From the NCBI GenBank assembly GCA_003024985.2, contig PXIH01S0012897.1: 10,561 nucleotides of DNA. The stretch is one strand, 5' to 3'. Positions within the stretch are counted from its first letter, which is position 1. Each line of letters opens with the position of its first letter. Positions 1 through 7,887 of this stretch are shown piece after piece. This DNA comes from Euperipatoides rowelli (Eukaryota > Onychophora > Udeonychophora > Euonychophora > Peripatopsidae). The position numbers and the translations under genes are program-made. A model generated the notes under the pieces. The model did no database searches, was not told the DNA's origin, and was given only the letters and a program-made list of their open reading frames with translations.

Positions 1-28
1 TATATATATATATTTAAAAAAAAAAAAT
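1..28. repeat. (TA)n microsatellite and adjoining A-tract
   Basis: The window opens with alternating TA dinucleotides followed by a run of A. This is simple-sequence DNA. It may continue beyond the left edge, so its full length is unknown. Confidence 0.85.
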
Positions 29-342
29 TAGATTAGGACAAGGGACAACCTCGTTGGACTATGGTCTGTAGTTGTCCGACGTATTTGTATTTGACACTGC
101 GGCCATCATGGCATATTAAAGCACATTGCTGAGCAGAGCTCCTATAAACAGTAAACATTAACCAGTTAGGTTGTGTGTTTGTACCTTTATTAATGGTATA
201 TTATATAAAACCATTCTTTTATCTTTTATGCTGTTTGTTTTTTTGTTACATCACAGTGGTTAATATACTTTTGAGACAAATGTAATTAATGTCTCAACAT
301 ATGCCCGAGAGTAGTAGGATTGGATAAAGTATTGTCTATTTT
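29..342. other. AT-rich stretch with no recognised gene
   Basis: No reading frame of useful length and no RNA gene were recognised. A small inverted repeat TGAGACA (272-278) / TGTCTCA (290-296) is present. If the retrotransposon that follows is complete on this side, its 5' LTR or leader should lie here, but no stretch resembling the candidate 3' LTR (from 2687) was found by eye, so the 5' LTR is either missing, too diverged or left of the window. Confidence 0.5.
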
Positions 343-684
343 TATAGATGGCCTACTGAGACAAATAGGGGAGCACATGATCTCACTCCAACTAACTTGG
401 ATGAAGCTTTAGAATTGGTTAGTAAAATTGAACATTGCCTCAAGAATATATGGGGGCCTAAATCCATAATCTACTTAACGGAAGTTAACCATTCAGGTGA
501 GGGCTCTGCCTCATCACTATCAAACAATTTTGGAAAACTTAATATGCTACCCGGAAGAAAGAGACAGACTACTAGAAAGTTTAGACATGACATAAGCCCG
601 AGTCCCAGTTGGAGATCAACTGATAACTCATTGTCTACCTCAACCACATGTAAGAGCACGGGTCCTGGCAGAGAGCGGAAGTAA
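343..684 (+). pseudogene. Possible gag-like fragment of the Gypsy element
   Basis: The frame is open from about 343 to the stop at 682-684 with no usable ATG at its left end. It contains the stretch TNLDEALELVSKIE (about 391-432), which resembles the 'T-L-(D/E)-EAL-LA' helix near the end of the Gag capsid region in Gypsy elements. The remainder is rich in Ser, Arg and Thr with no visible CCHC zinc knuckle. It lies upstream of integrase and in the same frame number as most of it, as expected for gag before pol. The assignment rests on one short motif plus position, so it is only plausible. Confidence 0.4.
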
Positions 685-1122
685 TGTCATTTGACTCCAA
701 TGTCAAAGCCCAGGATGGGAGAGAATATTCTTCCCTGTAAATAAAAAAAACGGGCAGTTAGGAATTCTTACAGGGCAAAGGCTTACTTTACAGACAAGGC
801 AGATGTGAGACTGGGACAGTAACCTACTCCATGCTCAAGAAGGTGTAGATAATCATAAGCTTATATTTGAGATTCAAAACTGAAATGGTGAAAACAATTC
901 CGAAGAGAATAATCATCAGGAGTTAAAACCAAATGATATCCAAAGTTCTCCCAGTGCTGTGAACTGAGGAGATCCATACCAGGCTGGGAATGAATCGGAC
1001 ATGCTGGGCACACCAGACAACCCATATGTGTAGATTCCCATGCCTAGGGAACAAGAAGTTATCCCTCTCCCTGGCTGCAGCCTTGAGGAAAAGGAGAACA
1101 ACATTGTTGACATGTCTTATAG
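685..1122. other. Unrecognised stretch inside the retrotransposon
   Basis: All frames are broken by frequent stops. No protease D-T/S-G motif, no reverse-transcriptase YxDD-type box and no RNase H motif was seen on the + strand. This is where roughly 2 kb of protease, RT and RNase H would lie in an intact Gypsy element, so the stretch probably marks a deletion, with heavily decayed remains or unrelated filler left behind. Short minus-strand open frames that cross it have no recognisable content. Confidence 0.5.
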
Positions 1123-2400
1123 TCTACTCCATCTGATGAGGTGATAAAACCCAAATTATGGCCATTAGGACCCAAACCGTCTACTTCTCTGGCAGTGCAT
1201 GAGAAGTTACTTCGAGTGCAATCTTGTGACCCTGAGATGATCAGGATATACATTGACAACTATGCCAGAGAAAGTACTGCATGGGAGAATGGTATTCGAA
1301 TGTGTGAATATAATATCGGTCTTTATGCTAAGGGCCGGATTTTGTTGACCTTTAACAGAATGGTTTCTGTAAATGCCTTATATGTCCCAGTGGCCCTCTG
1401 AAGCAAAGTAATAGTTTCAGCACATAATTCAAAGTGGTTGATTCACTCCATTTATATAAATACATGCAAGAGAAACATTGGACACTTTTTTTTGCAATCC
1501 AATACATGTTGATGTTAAAAATATATTGAGTGCTGTGATAGATGTCAGCGAAGCTGTGTCTAGAAAGAAACCCATTATAATGGACTTCCGAAAATCGAGA
1601 GTTCCAAGGGAAAACTAGCCATATACCTTATTGGGCCACTACTAGCTGCTGAATCAGGAGAAAAATACATTCTCACTATTACCGACATTTTTAGTAGATA
1701 GCTGGTGGTCTGCCTCCTGAAAACAATAATGGAGGATGTAATTCTGGCACTAAAAAAGTATTATGGGGCTACCAAAAACAATCCTCATGGATTGGGGAAA
1801 TAATTTTTCATAGCAAAATATTTACTCAAGTGTGCCATAGTGGAGCATAAAGAAGTCAAGCAGAAACTGATACATTTATGCCTCAACTTCAGCAAATGTT
1901 GGCGAGGTAAGCTAAACCTTGTGCAATTTACACATAACACTATTTACTCTGGTCTGAATACCTCTCCCATTGCCTTAAATTTCTGGAGTAATCAGGATTA
2001 CCCTCATAGAGAAAGATCAGACATTAACCAGCTTAACCCCAAAAGGCCAGAGCATTTTGTGGAAGACATTTGAGCTCGCCTTGAATTAATCCAAGTTTTA
2101 CCAGGTGAATATGAAGCTTTGGTGAGAAACAGGTTGAACACTAGGGAAAATGGCAACAGTACATCTTAAATTTCACAGTTGGTGGTTTGGTCTTATACAG
2201 GTGGTTCTGGGAAGGAAAGACTAGAAAGTTGGGCTTTAAATACCATTTTGATGGTACCTTTAATGTCCTGAAGAAGGTATCCAATGTAAATTATACATAG
2301 GGGATGAATTGAATGGGGAAATAGAGGACCCTGTAAAATAGCGCATGCAGAGAGGCTTATGCTATACTATTCCTCTATTGTTTTCTGCTAAGAATGGATA
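1123..2400 (+). pseudogene. Ty3/Gypsy integrase remnant with pre-integrase linker
   Basis: The segment from 1123 to 1401 reads as the linker between RNase H and integrase, including GLYAKGRILL and ALYVPVAL. Zinc-binding remains follow: GHF at 1480-1488 and a CDRCQR motif at 1534-1551 (CxxC). The catalytic core begins near 1621 with LIGPLLAAESGEKYILTITD, the first acidic residue being the D at 1684-1686. The second D (1790-1792, in MDWGNNF) is in another frame, and the candidate third acidic residue is the E at 1843-1845 in IVEH. NLVQFTHNTIYSGLNTSP (about 1918-1971) is the usual end of the core. A GPY/F-like C-terminal module lies in a third frame at 2184-2297 (GLVLYRWF to DGTFNVLKKVSNVNY), and HAERLMLYY-like coding follows near 2340-2370. 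Stops lie inside the core, and the acidic residues are too close together: about 35 residues D-D and about 18 D-E. The copy is dead. The Gypsy-type assignment is strong; the exact clade is unknown. Confidence 0.82.
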
Positions 2401-2450
2401 GATTATATACATAGAGATAATGTACTAACGAAATGGCAAAAAAAGGAAGG

Positions 2451-2573
2451 GAGCGTTGGGTAGCCCGAGTACTGTATCACCCACTGGCAGAAAAGAGTGA
2501 TACCGCTCCAGTAAGTGAAATGCAGGCTCCATCCAGAACAGGGAACAAAGCTTTCACCTGGCCCCAATCCCGA
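2451..2573 (+). pseudogene. Possible C-terminal tail of the Gypsy pol frame
   Basis: A short open stretch of about 40 codons runs from GAG at 2451 to the TAA near 2574, in the same frame number as the GPY/F-like segment upstream (2184-2297). It reads ERWVARVLYHPLAEKS and continues rich in Pro, Ser and Thr. It has no recognised domain. Position and frame suggest a Pol tail or a fragment of a downstream frame, but chance is not excluded. Confidence 0.3.
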
Positions 2574-2671
2574 TAATCATATTACTGATGCTGTGAACCC
2601 TGACCTTAACCAGCCATATCACTAATAGCAAAAGTCTTAACTTACACCGCACAGATAGTCCTATTAATTAT

Positions 2672-2685
2672 AAAAAGGAGAGGGA
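2672..2685 (+). promoter_or_regulatory. Candidate polypurine tract
   Basis: AAAAAGGAGAGGGA is an uninterrupted 14-base purine run, followed after one T by TGTTGC. In LTR retrotransposons a polypurine tract just upstream of a 3' LTR beginning with TG primes plus-strand DNA synthesis. The position downstream of integrase fits. The call rests on composition and place only. Confidence 0.6.
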
Positions 2686-2846
2686 TTGTTGCTAAATACT
2701 ATGGCTTCATCTCAAGTAGTAGTATTGGTTATAGCCGAGAATTAACACAAAAAAAAGGAGAAAGAGAAAGGAACAAGGATATACTGAATATCCTAGTTTA
2801 GATTTGTGCATACTAGGAATATTTAGCATTATGTTAAGACGAGCTG

Positions 2847-2852
2847 AATAAA
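2847..2852 (+). promoter_or_regulatory. AATAAA polyadenylation signal in the candidate LTR
   Basis: A canonical AATAAA hexamer followed by a GT/T-rich stretch (GTGTTTATTATTTGT). In this position it could be the R-region polyadenylation signal of the LTR. AATAAA is common by chance in such AT-rich DNA, so weight comes only from the context. Confidence 0.35.
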
Positions 2853-2932
2853 GTGTTTATTATTTGTATGCATTAGTTCATGCATTCAGAATGTTTTATG
2901 TTTAGTTTATGACATGCTTACTTTAAGTAGTA

Positions 2933-2940
2933 GACGTGTC
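2933..2940. repeat. Left 8-bp target-site duplication of the hAT-like element
   Basis: GACGTGTC directly precedes CAGTGTCG. Its partner at the other end is GACGCGTC, differing at one base. Eight-base duplications are the hallmark of the hAT superfamily. The sequence is nearly its own reverse complement, so it could also be read as part of a longer inverted repeat. Confidence 0.6.
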
Positions 2941-3357
2941 CAGTGTCGCCCAGGTCCGACCGGCTGGCCAGCGGTTGCCGCGGGGTCAGGGGGCCCTTTG
3001 AAATTTTTATTTTATTTAGGTAATTAACAAAAAATAAAAGTTATCATGAAAGCAGGACCCTCACATTGAAGAGGTAGATGGGTCTATAGTCCCAGTGCCC
3101 CCACACTCCCCTCCCATGTTTGAACAAAATACATAAACTACATAGTTATGACCAGAATGATAGGATGGGGGACCCATAGGCTCGGTAAAGGTAAACCAGG
3201 GAACTATATAGGGATGGTAAATGGAAAAAAAATGAGCCTACAACTAAAAAAAAAAAAAAAGCTTATCAAATTTTAAAAAAGGCTGGCTACGGCTCTGGGG
3301 TCAAGGGCCCTTGACCATTCTCAGCCGGGGGCCCAAAGGGCAGCCAAGCCGACACTG
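2941..3357. mobile_element. Non-autonomous hAT-like DNA transposon (417 bp)
   Basis: The ends are CAGTGTCG and CGACACTG, inverted repeats of 8 perfect bases continuing imperfectly inward (the right end, reverse complemented, reads CAGTGTCGGCTTGGCTG). Eight-base near-identical duplications flank it. CAGTG ends plus 8-bp duplications are typical of hAT elements. The subterminal zones are GC-rich with repeated GGGTCA-GGGCCC-type blocks at about 2979-3000 and 3297-3315, unlike the AT-rich surroundings. The middle is AT-rich with an A-run near 3246-3260. No transposase frame is present, so it would need an enzyme supplied by an autonomous relative. It interrupts the candidate LTR and so is younger than it. 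Confidence 0.7.
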
Positions 3358-3365
3358 GACGCGTC
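3358..3365. repeat. Right 8-bp target-site duplication of the hAT-like element
   Basis: GACGCGTC directly follows CGACACTG and matches the left flank GACGTGTC at seven of eight bases. It is a perfect palindrome in itself. Confidence 0.6.
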
Positions 3366-3754
3366 ATAAACGATTCTACTTTCCTGAATGCACGGCTAAT
3401 GCTAATCAGCTAAATTATATACTGTATAATTTGAATGTGTGATTCGTTTTTTCCATAAAGGCTATTATTTTGTAATACTCAATTGTCTTTGTCTAGGGAA
3501 TTGGCTCTTGCCACATCTTCAACTTGACGGGAGCCAGCTCCTTTACGATTGACCCTCCATGGGGTTTTTTTTTTTTTAGTTTATTTATTATTGTAGGTTG
3601 TATTTTATTTTATTGTAAATAAAACCAAAGCAGAGCTTTAAAGCTGAATACTTTGCATTATTATTTTCTCTCTCCTGCATCAACAAAAGGAATTTAAAAT
3701 ATAACGAACAGTTTAAAATTTATTATTAATATAATAAATATTCTTTATATCGTT

Positions 3755-3788
3755 ATGTCATCTTTCATTTGATGTCATCTTTCATTTT
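3755..3788. repeat. Two-copy 17-bp tandem repeat
   Basis: ATGTCATCTTTCATTTG is followed immediately by a second copy differing only at the last base. A short tandem duplication, probably from replication slippage, with no sign of function. Confidence 0.85.
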
Positions 3789-5058
3789 ATGTATAATAAA
3801 AATATAAAGGAGCAGGCTACTTTAAATAGTGATGCCCAGAGCTATAATACATAGGCTACAGTATGTTAGGTATAGTCTAGAGAACATTTAGTAAGAATAA
3901 AAGTGAACAAGGTGAGACAGAATTGAATGGGAGAAGTACATGTGTAACAAGACTTTTTGCAGACCTTTTTACATTTTAGCTTTTTCTTGAAAGCTATTTG
4001 AATGAAACTCCAGGTTTCTTACATCTATTCCAATACAAATATCTCATTGGCATAGCATTATATATTACTAAAATTCAGAGTATAAAGCGCAACCAAATAC
4101 AAATTTTACAACAGGTGAACCAACAAAACAGCCCCTACCGTATGTTTAAAACTGTTCTAGTTTTACCCAGAAAAATGAAATAGAAACTCAAAGGATAAAC
4201 CATAATAATTTAGAATATAATTTTTAACAATGAACACGTGAAACAGTTTTACGTTCCAACAAAGATCGGCTGCTCGTTTCTCACTCCCGATATCCTCTAA
4301 TATCACTCCCTCCCCGTTATGTTTAAGTGTGGTTTAATAGTATCATTTTGGGTGCTTGGTTTGTGCCCTAATTCTTTAGTTACTGTGTATTGAAATTTGC
4401 TCAATATTTTGGCCAAAACCTTTTTAAACTTGTGAAGTTCTTGTTACATTTCTACTCCCATTTAATTCTGTCTTGCCATGTTCATATTTATTCATAATAA
4501 ATGTTCTCTATTCCTCCTCAATTCTTTCTTTTGTTATGTCTTTCATCACATAAACCCTTGGGAGGAGGTGCTCTTTCATTATTAAAAATTTTACTCTCAT
4601 TGTTGGTAGTGGTATTGTATCATGATTAAAATAATTTTGTTGTTTGCACTTTTCTTCTAGCATGTTTGGGTTTTATTAAGTTGATATATTGAGGAGTTCT
4701 CTCCCCACCCTCCTTTAAACGCTTACAAAATAGTAGTTTGGCTGGAGATAGAACTAACTTTGTTATTAGTGTGCTTCTGAAGTAACAGGTAGGCTAATCA
4801 ATCATATCTTCCTGTTGTTTCTTTGCTGTGCTAATAGTCCTTCGTCCAGCCCATTGCATCTGGCAGTTTGGAATAGATGTTATTCATTTTATATAGTTTT
4901 GCTTCACATAGTTTTTAGATTCTCAAGAGAATGTGGTCATTAACTGTTAAATCCATATAACCATACATATTATCTTTTTATCTCCTATTTCTATGACTTC
5001 TATCCATTTGGAGTAATAAGCCTAGAGATTTTCTGGCTGCTATTCAAAAACAACATAT

Positions 5059-5105
5059 TTATTATTATTATGATCCTTTTATTAAAAGGATCATAATTAT
5101 AATAA
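5059..5105. repeat. Long near-perfect hairpin centred at 5082
   Basis: The inner arms around ATGATCCTTTTA and TAAAAGGATCAT pair perfectly, separated by a single base at the centre. Pairing continues outward through the ATT repeats to give a 23-bp stem with one mismatch (5066/5098). This near loop-less cruciform-type palindrome could be a small foldback element or a replication-derived inverted duplication. No gene is associated with it. Confidence 0.85.
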
Positions 5106-6500
5106 TGGATTACTCCAGAAACAGACAATCTTGTAGTTCTAGGCGGAGCTTTATTGTTTAGCTCTGGGTGGATAGACTGCCTTGCCAAATTTTTCTTGCA
5201 TTCTTTCAAACCAACTCTGAACAATAACCAATAATTATGCCCCAACTCTAATCTAAATAAGTGGATCAATGAACATGGTTAAAGTTTGATTTGAAAATTA
5301 CGCTGTTAAAAAAATAGCAAAACATGCTCAGCTCAAGACAATTAGTTTTGTCTGAAGCAATCCGTGCTGAATAGTTTGATATGCAGATACTAGACAGTTG
5401 TAATATGATCACAGTTTAGCAAATATTAAAAGATGTCATTTCTACAAATTTCTTAAATGCAATTTCAGACTAGTTTATTTCTTGTTTTTAACTTGAAATA
5501 CTTATTACAATATTTGATATTTTTATTAAGCTTACATCTGAACTTTTAATGTGATTATTAGACTACTTGCTGTTATTGAATTTCTTTGTATAACCTAATG
5601 CAGATGTAGGCAAGACAAATTACAAAAAAAAAAAAATTGTCACCTAAGCAGTTAAAAAAAAGTAGAAAATAAATAATTTATTATTTGTGATAATTTTTAA
5701 AGTTTATCAGATTGAAATGAATAATTAAATAATTAGGGCTATCAGATTTGGGTCATAGAACGACTTTCTTTGCCTTCTTGTGTACCAAATGATTGGACAT
5801 TCTTCCGAGCATATTCTGAATCACTTCAAGAATTAATGTCTTCTCACATTTCTTAATAGTCTAGTTTTTATGGTGATTGCTTTGAATACAGTACAAAGAA
5901 AGTTATGGCTAAAAATGAAACTTTCAAAATAAATAGTTTTTTTTAAGTCTGACGAAACAGTGCAGGGCTATAGTATTTGTAATCTTAATATATGCTTGGA
6001 CGGGAAAACCAGTTATGATTGCACCTGCATTCACAGTCGCTAGGATTGGTACCTCATTGTGAATTTTTCATTCAACAGTCATTAATTTGTTGCCATATAT
6101 TTTTTTGTGGTTGTAAGATTAAAAGGTCAATTCAAAATTGTGTAGGCAATATTTTCAGCAAAAACAATTGTGTGTTCTAGATTTTTGATTACTAAATTTT
6201 TGGACCACAATCGGCTGGAAAAAAAACTTATTTGTCATTGTTAAATAGTTTGTGATGTTTTGGTTGATGAACTCTGCTCTAAATGATAACGTATTAGTAG
6301 ATTTGATATGATAATAGATATTTTATGCAACTACCATTTCACATTTGAGTCAAGAGCATAGAAAATGCATAACAATGTAAATATTTAGTAGGATCCGCTT
6401 TGAAATTAAATCTTATTCATGTACGAGTTAGCTGTTTTTAGTAAAATCAATTTTATTGTGGTAGCCTACATTTAATTTTAACTTTGTAATAAAAGTGGCA

Positions 6501-6540
6501 AGAAATCAATATATACAGTAGCCTACTGTATTTGATTTCT
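6501..6540. repeat. Hairpin built on TAGCCTA
   Basis: AGAAATCAA at 6501-6509 pairs with TTGATTTCT at 6532-6540, and inner arms TACAGTA and TACTGTA pair around GCC. Three extra bases (TAT) bulge on the left arm. The stem lies about 350 bases upstream of the exon at 6893. No function can be assigned. Confidence 0.75.
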
Positions 6541-6750
6541 TCAAAACTCCCTATTTGTATTTCCACAATATCAATTGTCAGATAAAGAAATACAAATAAT
6601 TGTATACTGTATTATAGAGTCTATTGTTGATAAAAATCTTGAAATTTCATAAATAGCATTATATCCTATAGCCTATGCAATATATTAGACTATGCCCTAT
6701 ACAATCACTAAAAAATTGACTTACTTAATTGCATTCTGCGAAAGTACAGT

Positions 6751-6766
6751 TTGTTTTTTCTTTTAG
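6751..6766 (+). other. Candidate alternative 3' splice acceptor
   Basis: The stretch TTGTTTTTTCTTTTAG is an almost pure pyrimidine tract ending in AG, a strong acceptor by eye. An exon starting at 6767 would be 126 bases (42 codons) longer than one starting at 6893 and in exactly the same phase, with no stop between. The extra residues would be strongly hydrophobic (rich in F, Y, I, L, V) and do not resemble any part of a Deltex protein, so the downstream acceptor is preferred for the main product. Confidence 0.4.
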
Positions 6767-6862
6767 AAACACTGGCCTATGCAACCTTTGTAAAATTCTA
6801 TCTTACTAAAATTATTAAAACGTTTATATACTGTGTGCTTTCTCCTTTGTCTATTACCGTAT

Positions 6863-6892
6863 ATGTATTTTTCTTTATTTTATTTTATATAG
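6863..6892 (+). other. 3' splice acceptor of the WWE exon
   Basis: A T-rich tract ends in TTTATATAG at 6892. Protein similarity begins immediately after it (TARIVAREIYS). The exon opens with the last two bases of a split codon (phase-1 intron); a preceding G would give glycine. Confidence 0.75.
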
Positions 6893-7541
6893 GAACCGCT
6901 CGAATCGTTGCTAGAGAAATTTATTCTGTAGATAATCCCCTTGGAAAGGGTATAATGTGGCAGTGGTCAGGGGATGCCCCTGGGCAGTGGCACATGTATG
7001 ACATTAGTGTATCCTGTGCTTTAGAAAATGCTTTTTTAAAAAAGGTGAAAAAAGTAGACTTAAGCAAAATTCCCCCTTTTCTACCATATACTGTTGATTT
7101 AGTCCATATGACTCAAATGCGTCATAGCACCTGCTATATGCGCCAAGTTCAACGAATCATTATGAACAATCCTTATCCGCCACTGAGTGAAGATGAAGCT
7201 TCTGGAATTAAAGCTGAAACGGATTCAGATGGCCATCCCATTATTCCTCGAAAACACGCACACAGTGATTCTAGTGTAGAATCAGATACATTATCTTCAC
7301 CAAAAAAGCATCAGAGGAAAAAACAATTGAATAAAATAGATGGACAAACATCTCCTGAGAAAAAAAACAGTCCTAGTGTTTTTAAACGATTAACTAGATC
7401 AAGTTCAAGATTTAAAAACGATGATGCCCATGATGTAAATAATCAAATTGGAAATTCTGGAAATAATTGTACAGATACTAGAACAACAGCTAATTTAAGT
7501 CCTGCCGTAGTTTCATCCTCAACCAGTAGTCCTGCTCACAG
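6893..7541 (+). CDS. Deltex-like WWE-domain protein, internal exon
   Basis: The exon encodes 215 whole codons plus split codons at both ends. Exon residues 8-88 form one complete WWE domain: W22 and W24 (GIMWQWSGD), W32, Y35, E44, PYTVD (64-68), MTQ (72-74) and RQVQRI (83-88). The lead-in EIYSVDNPLGKG and the domain layout match the second WWE domain of Deltex proteins. These are RING-type E3 ubiquitin ligases of Notch signalling, whose paired WWE domains bind the Notch ankyrin repeats; WWE modules in general can recognise ADP-ribose or protein partners. The phase-1 junction falls where WWE1 meets WWE2. Residues from about 97 onward are low-complexity and probably disordered, rich in Ser, Lys, Asp and Asn with several SP sites, similar to the variable linker before the RING. 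No RING or Deltex C-terminal domain is in the window, so the gene is partial. Another WWE protein such as a HUWE1- or TRIP12-like ligase is less likely. A neighbouring frame upstream of 6893 is intron. Confidence 0.78.
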
Positions 7542-7547
7542 GTATGT
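7540..7547 (+). other. 5' splice donor of the WWE exon
   Basis: CACAG|GTATGT: the exon's last base is the G at 7541 and the intron begins GTATGT, a strong consensus donor. Reading past it quickly gives a hydrophobic AT-rich stretch and a stop at 7579-7581. The intron lies between the second and third codon bases (phase 2). Confidence 0.8.
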
Positions 7548-7887
7548 TGGTTTATTTTATTTTATTTTTAATGTACTTTAAATAACTTTTTAGGTATAAT
7601 CAGTATTAATGATGTTGCCTAATCGTAAATTCTTCTGCAATAGTCTTTTAAAACTATTGGCATTTTTTGGCATCTCATTTTATATGTTAATAAATACTTT
7701 TTTTTCATTAAGTTACAATGCGGTATTTAGCATCAATAATGAATCTTTATTTTAATTTATTAACTTTCCCAACGGTTCTTCCAGCACATGTCCATTTCTT
7801 AAAATAAGAAAATACCTATAGCCTATAATAATTTTCTTAGATAATATGTCACACATTACCAATTTCCATATCATCTCCAAACATTTA

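Larger units (their letters stand above)
2870..3402. repeat. Imperfect inverted repeat surrounding the hAT-like element
   Basis: The left arm at 2870-2913 (GCATTAG, TGCATTCAG, GTTTATGAC in order) matches the reverse complement of 3363-3402, which holds the same three blocks with similar spacing. The block order and the 7-9 bp perfect matches argue against chance. The GC-rich element sits in the spacer between the arms. Either it inserted into a pre-existing palindrome of the host or LTR, or the arms are outer terminal repeats of a larger foldback element. Confidence 0.6.
343..3559 (+). mobile_element. Decayed Ty3/Gypsy-type LTR retrotransposon
   Basis: The order is gag-like fragment, unrecognised stretch, linker plus integrase, polypurine tract, then candidate 3' LTR. 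This matches the order of a Ty3/Gypsy element, where integrase follows RNase H and carries a C-terminal GPY/F module. The integrase parts (1123-2400) are the firm evidence; the gag and LTR assignments are weaker. Protease, reverse transcriptase and RNase H were not found, so the element has a large internal deletion besides many stops and frameshifts. It cannot make active enzymes. The left limit is where gag-like reading starts; the right limit is a guess at an LTR ending in CA. A hAT-like element is inserted at 2941-3357. Confidence 0.7.
2687..3559 (+). repeat. Candidate 3' LTR, interrupted by a hAT-like insertion
   Basis: The start at TGTTGC follows directly from the polypurine tract. An AATAAA lies at 2847-2852, as expected of an LTR polyadenylation signal. 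The right limit is uncertain: CCTCCA ending at 3559 is offered because LTRs normally end in CA, and it would give about 450 bp once the 417-bp insertion is removed. No second LTR copy is visible in the window, so identity between LTRs, the decisive test, cannot be made here. Confidence 0.4.
3560..6892. other. AT-rich non-coding DNA, probably intron of the WWE gene
   Basis: No coding segment was recognised over this 3.3 kb. The longer open frames (3998-4183 on +, 5000-5269 on -) lack domain content and coding composition. The stretch holds T- and A-runs, a 17-bp tandem duplication and two hairpins, described separately. Because the exon at 6893 begins within a split codon, an intron must lie upstream of it, and this stretch is most simply that intron or part of it. 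No exon for a first WWE domain was seen. Confidence 0.55.

Noticed and set aside
1-342. 5' LTR of the Gypsy element
   Set aside because: No clear similarity to the candidate 3' LTR was found by eye, and no primer-binding site was recognised.
471-659. Minus-strand open frame of 62 codons
   Set aside because: It is antisense to the gag-like fragment and has no recognisable domain.
916-1259. Two overlapping minus-strand open frames
   Set aside because: They have no domain and overlap the retrotransposon on the opposite strand. One is directly antisense to the pre-integrase linker, so both look like shadows.
3998-4183. Plus-strand open frame of 61 codons
   Set aside because: No known motif, composition like the surrounding AT-rich DNA, no splice or promoter support.
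5000-5269. Minus-strand open frame of 89 codons
   Set aside because: It spans the 5059-5105 hairpin, whose ATT repeats give a poly-isoleucine run. No domain was seen, so it is probably a chance frame.
6751-6892. Treating the upstream open frame as the protein's N-terminus
   Set aside because: There is no ATG at 6751 (the base triplet is TTG), the translation is hydrophobic filler from T-rich DNA, and homology starts exactly after the AG at 6892.
7542-7581. Coding sequence continuing past the donor to a stop
   Set aside because: A consensus CAG|GTATGT donor lies at 7541/7542 and the following residues are low-complexity hydrophobic, typical of translated intron.
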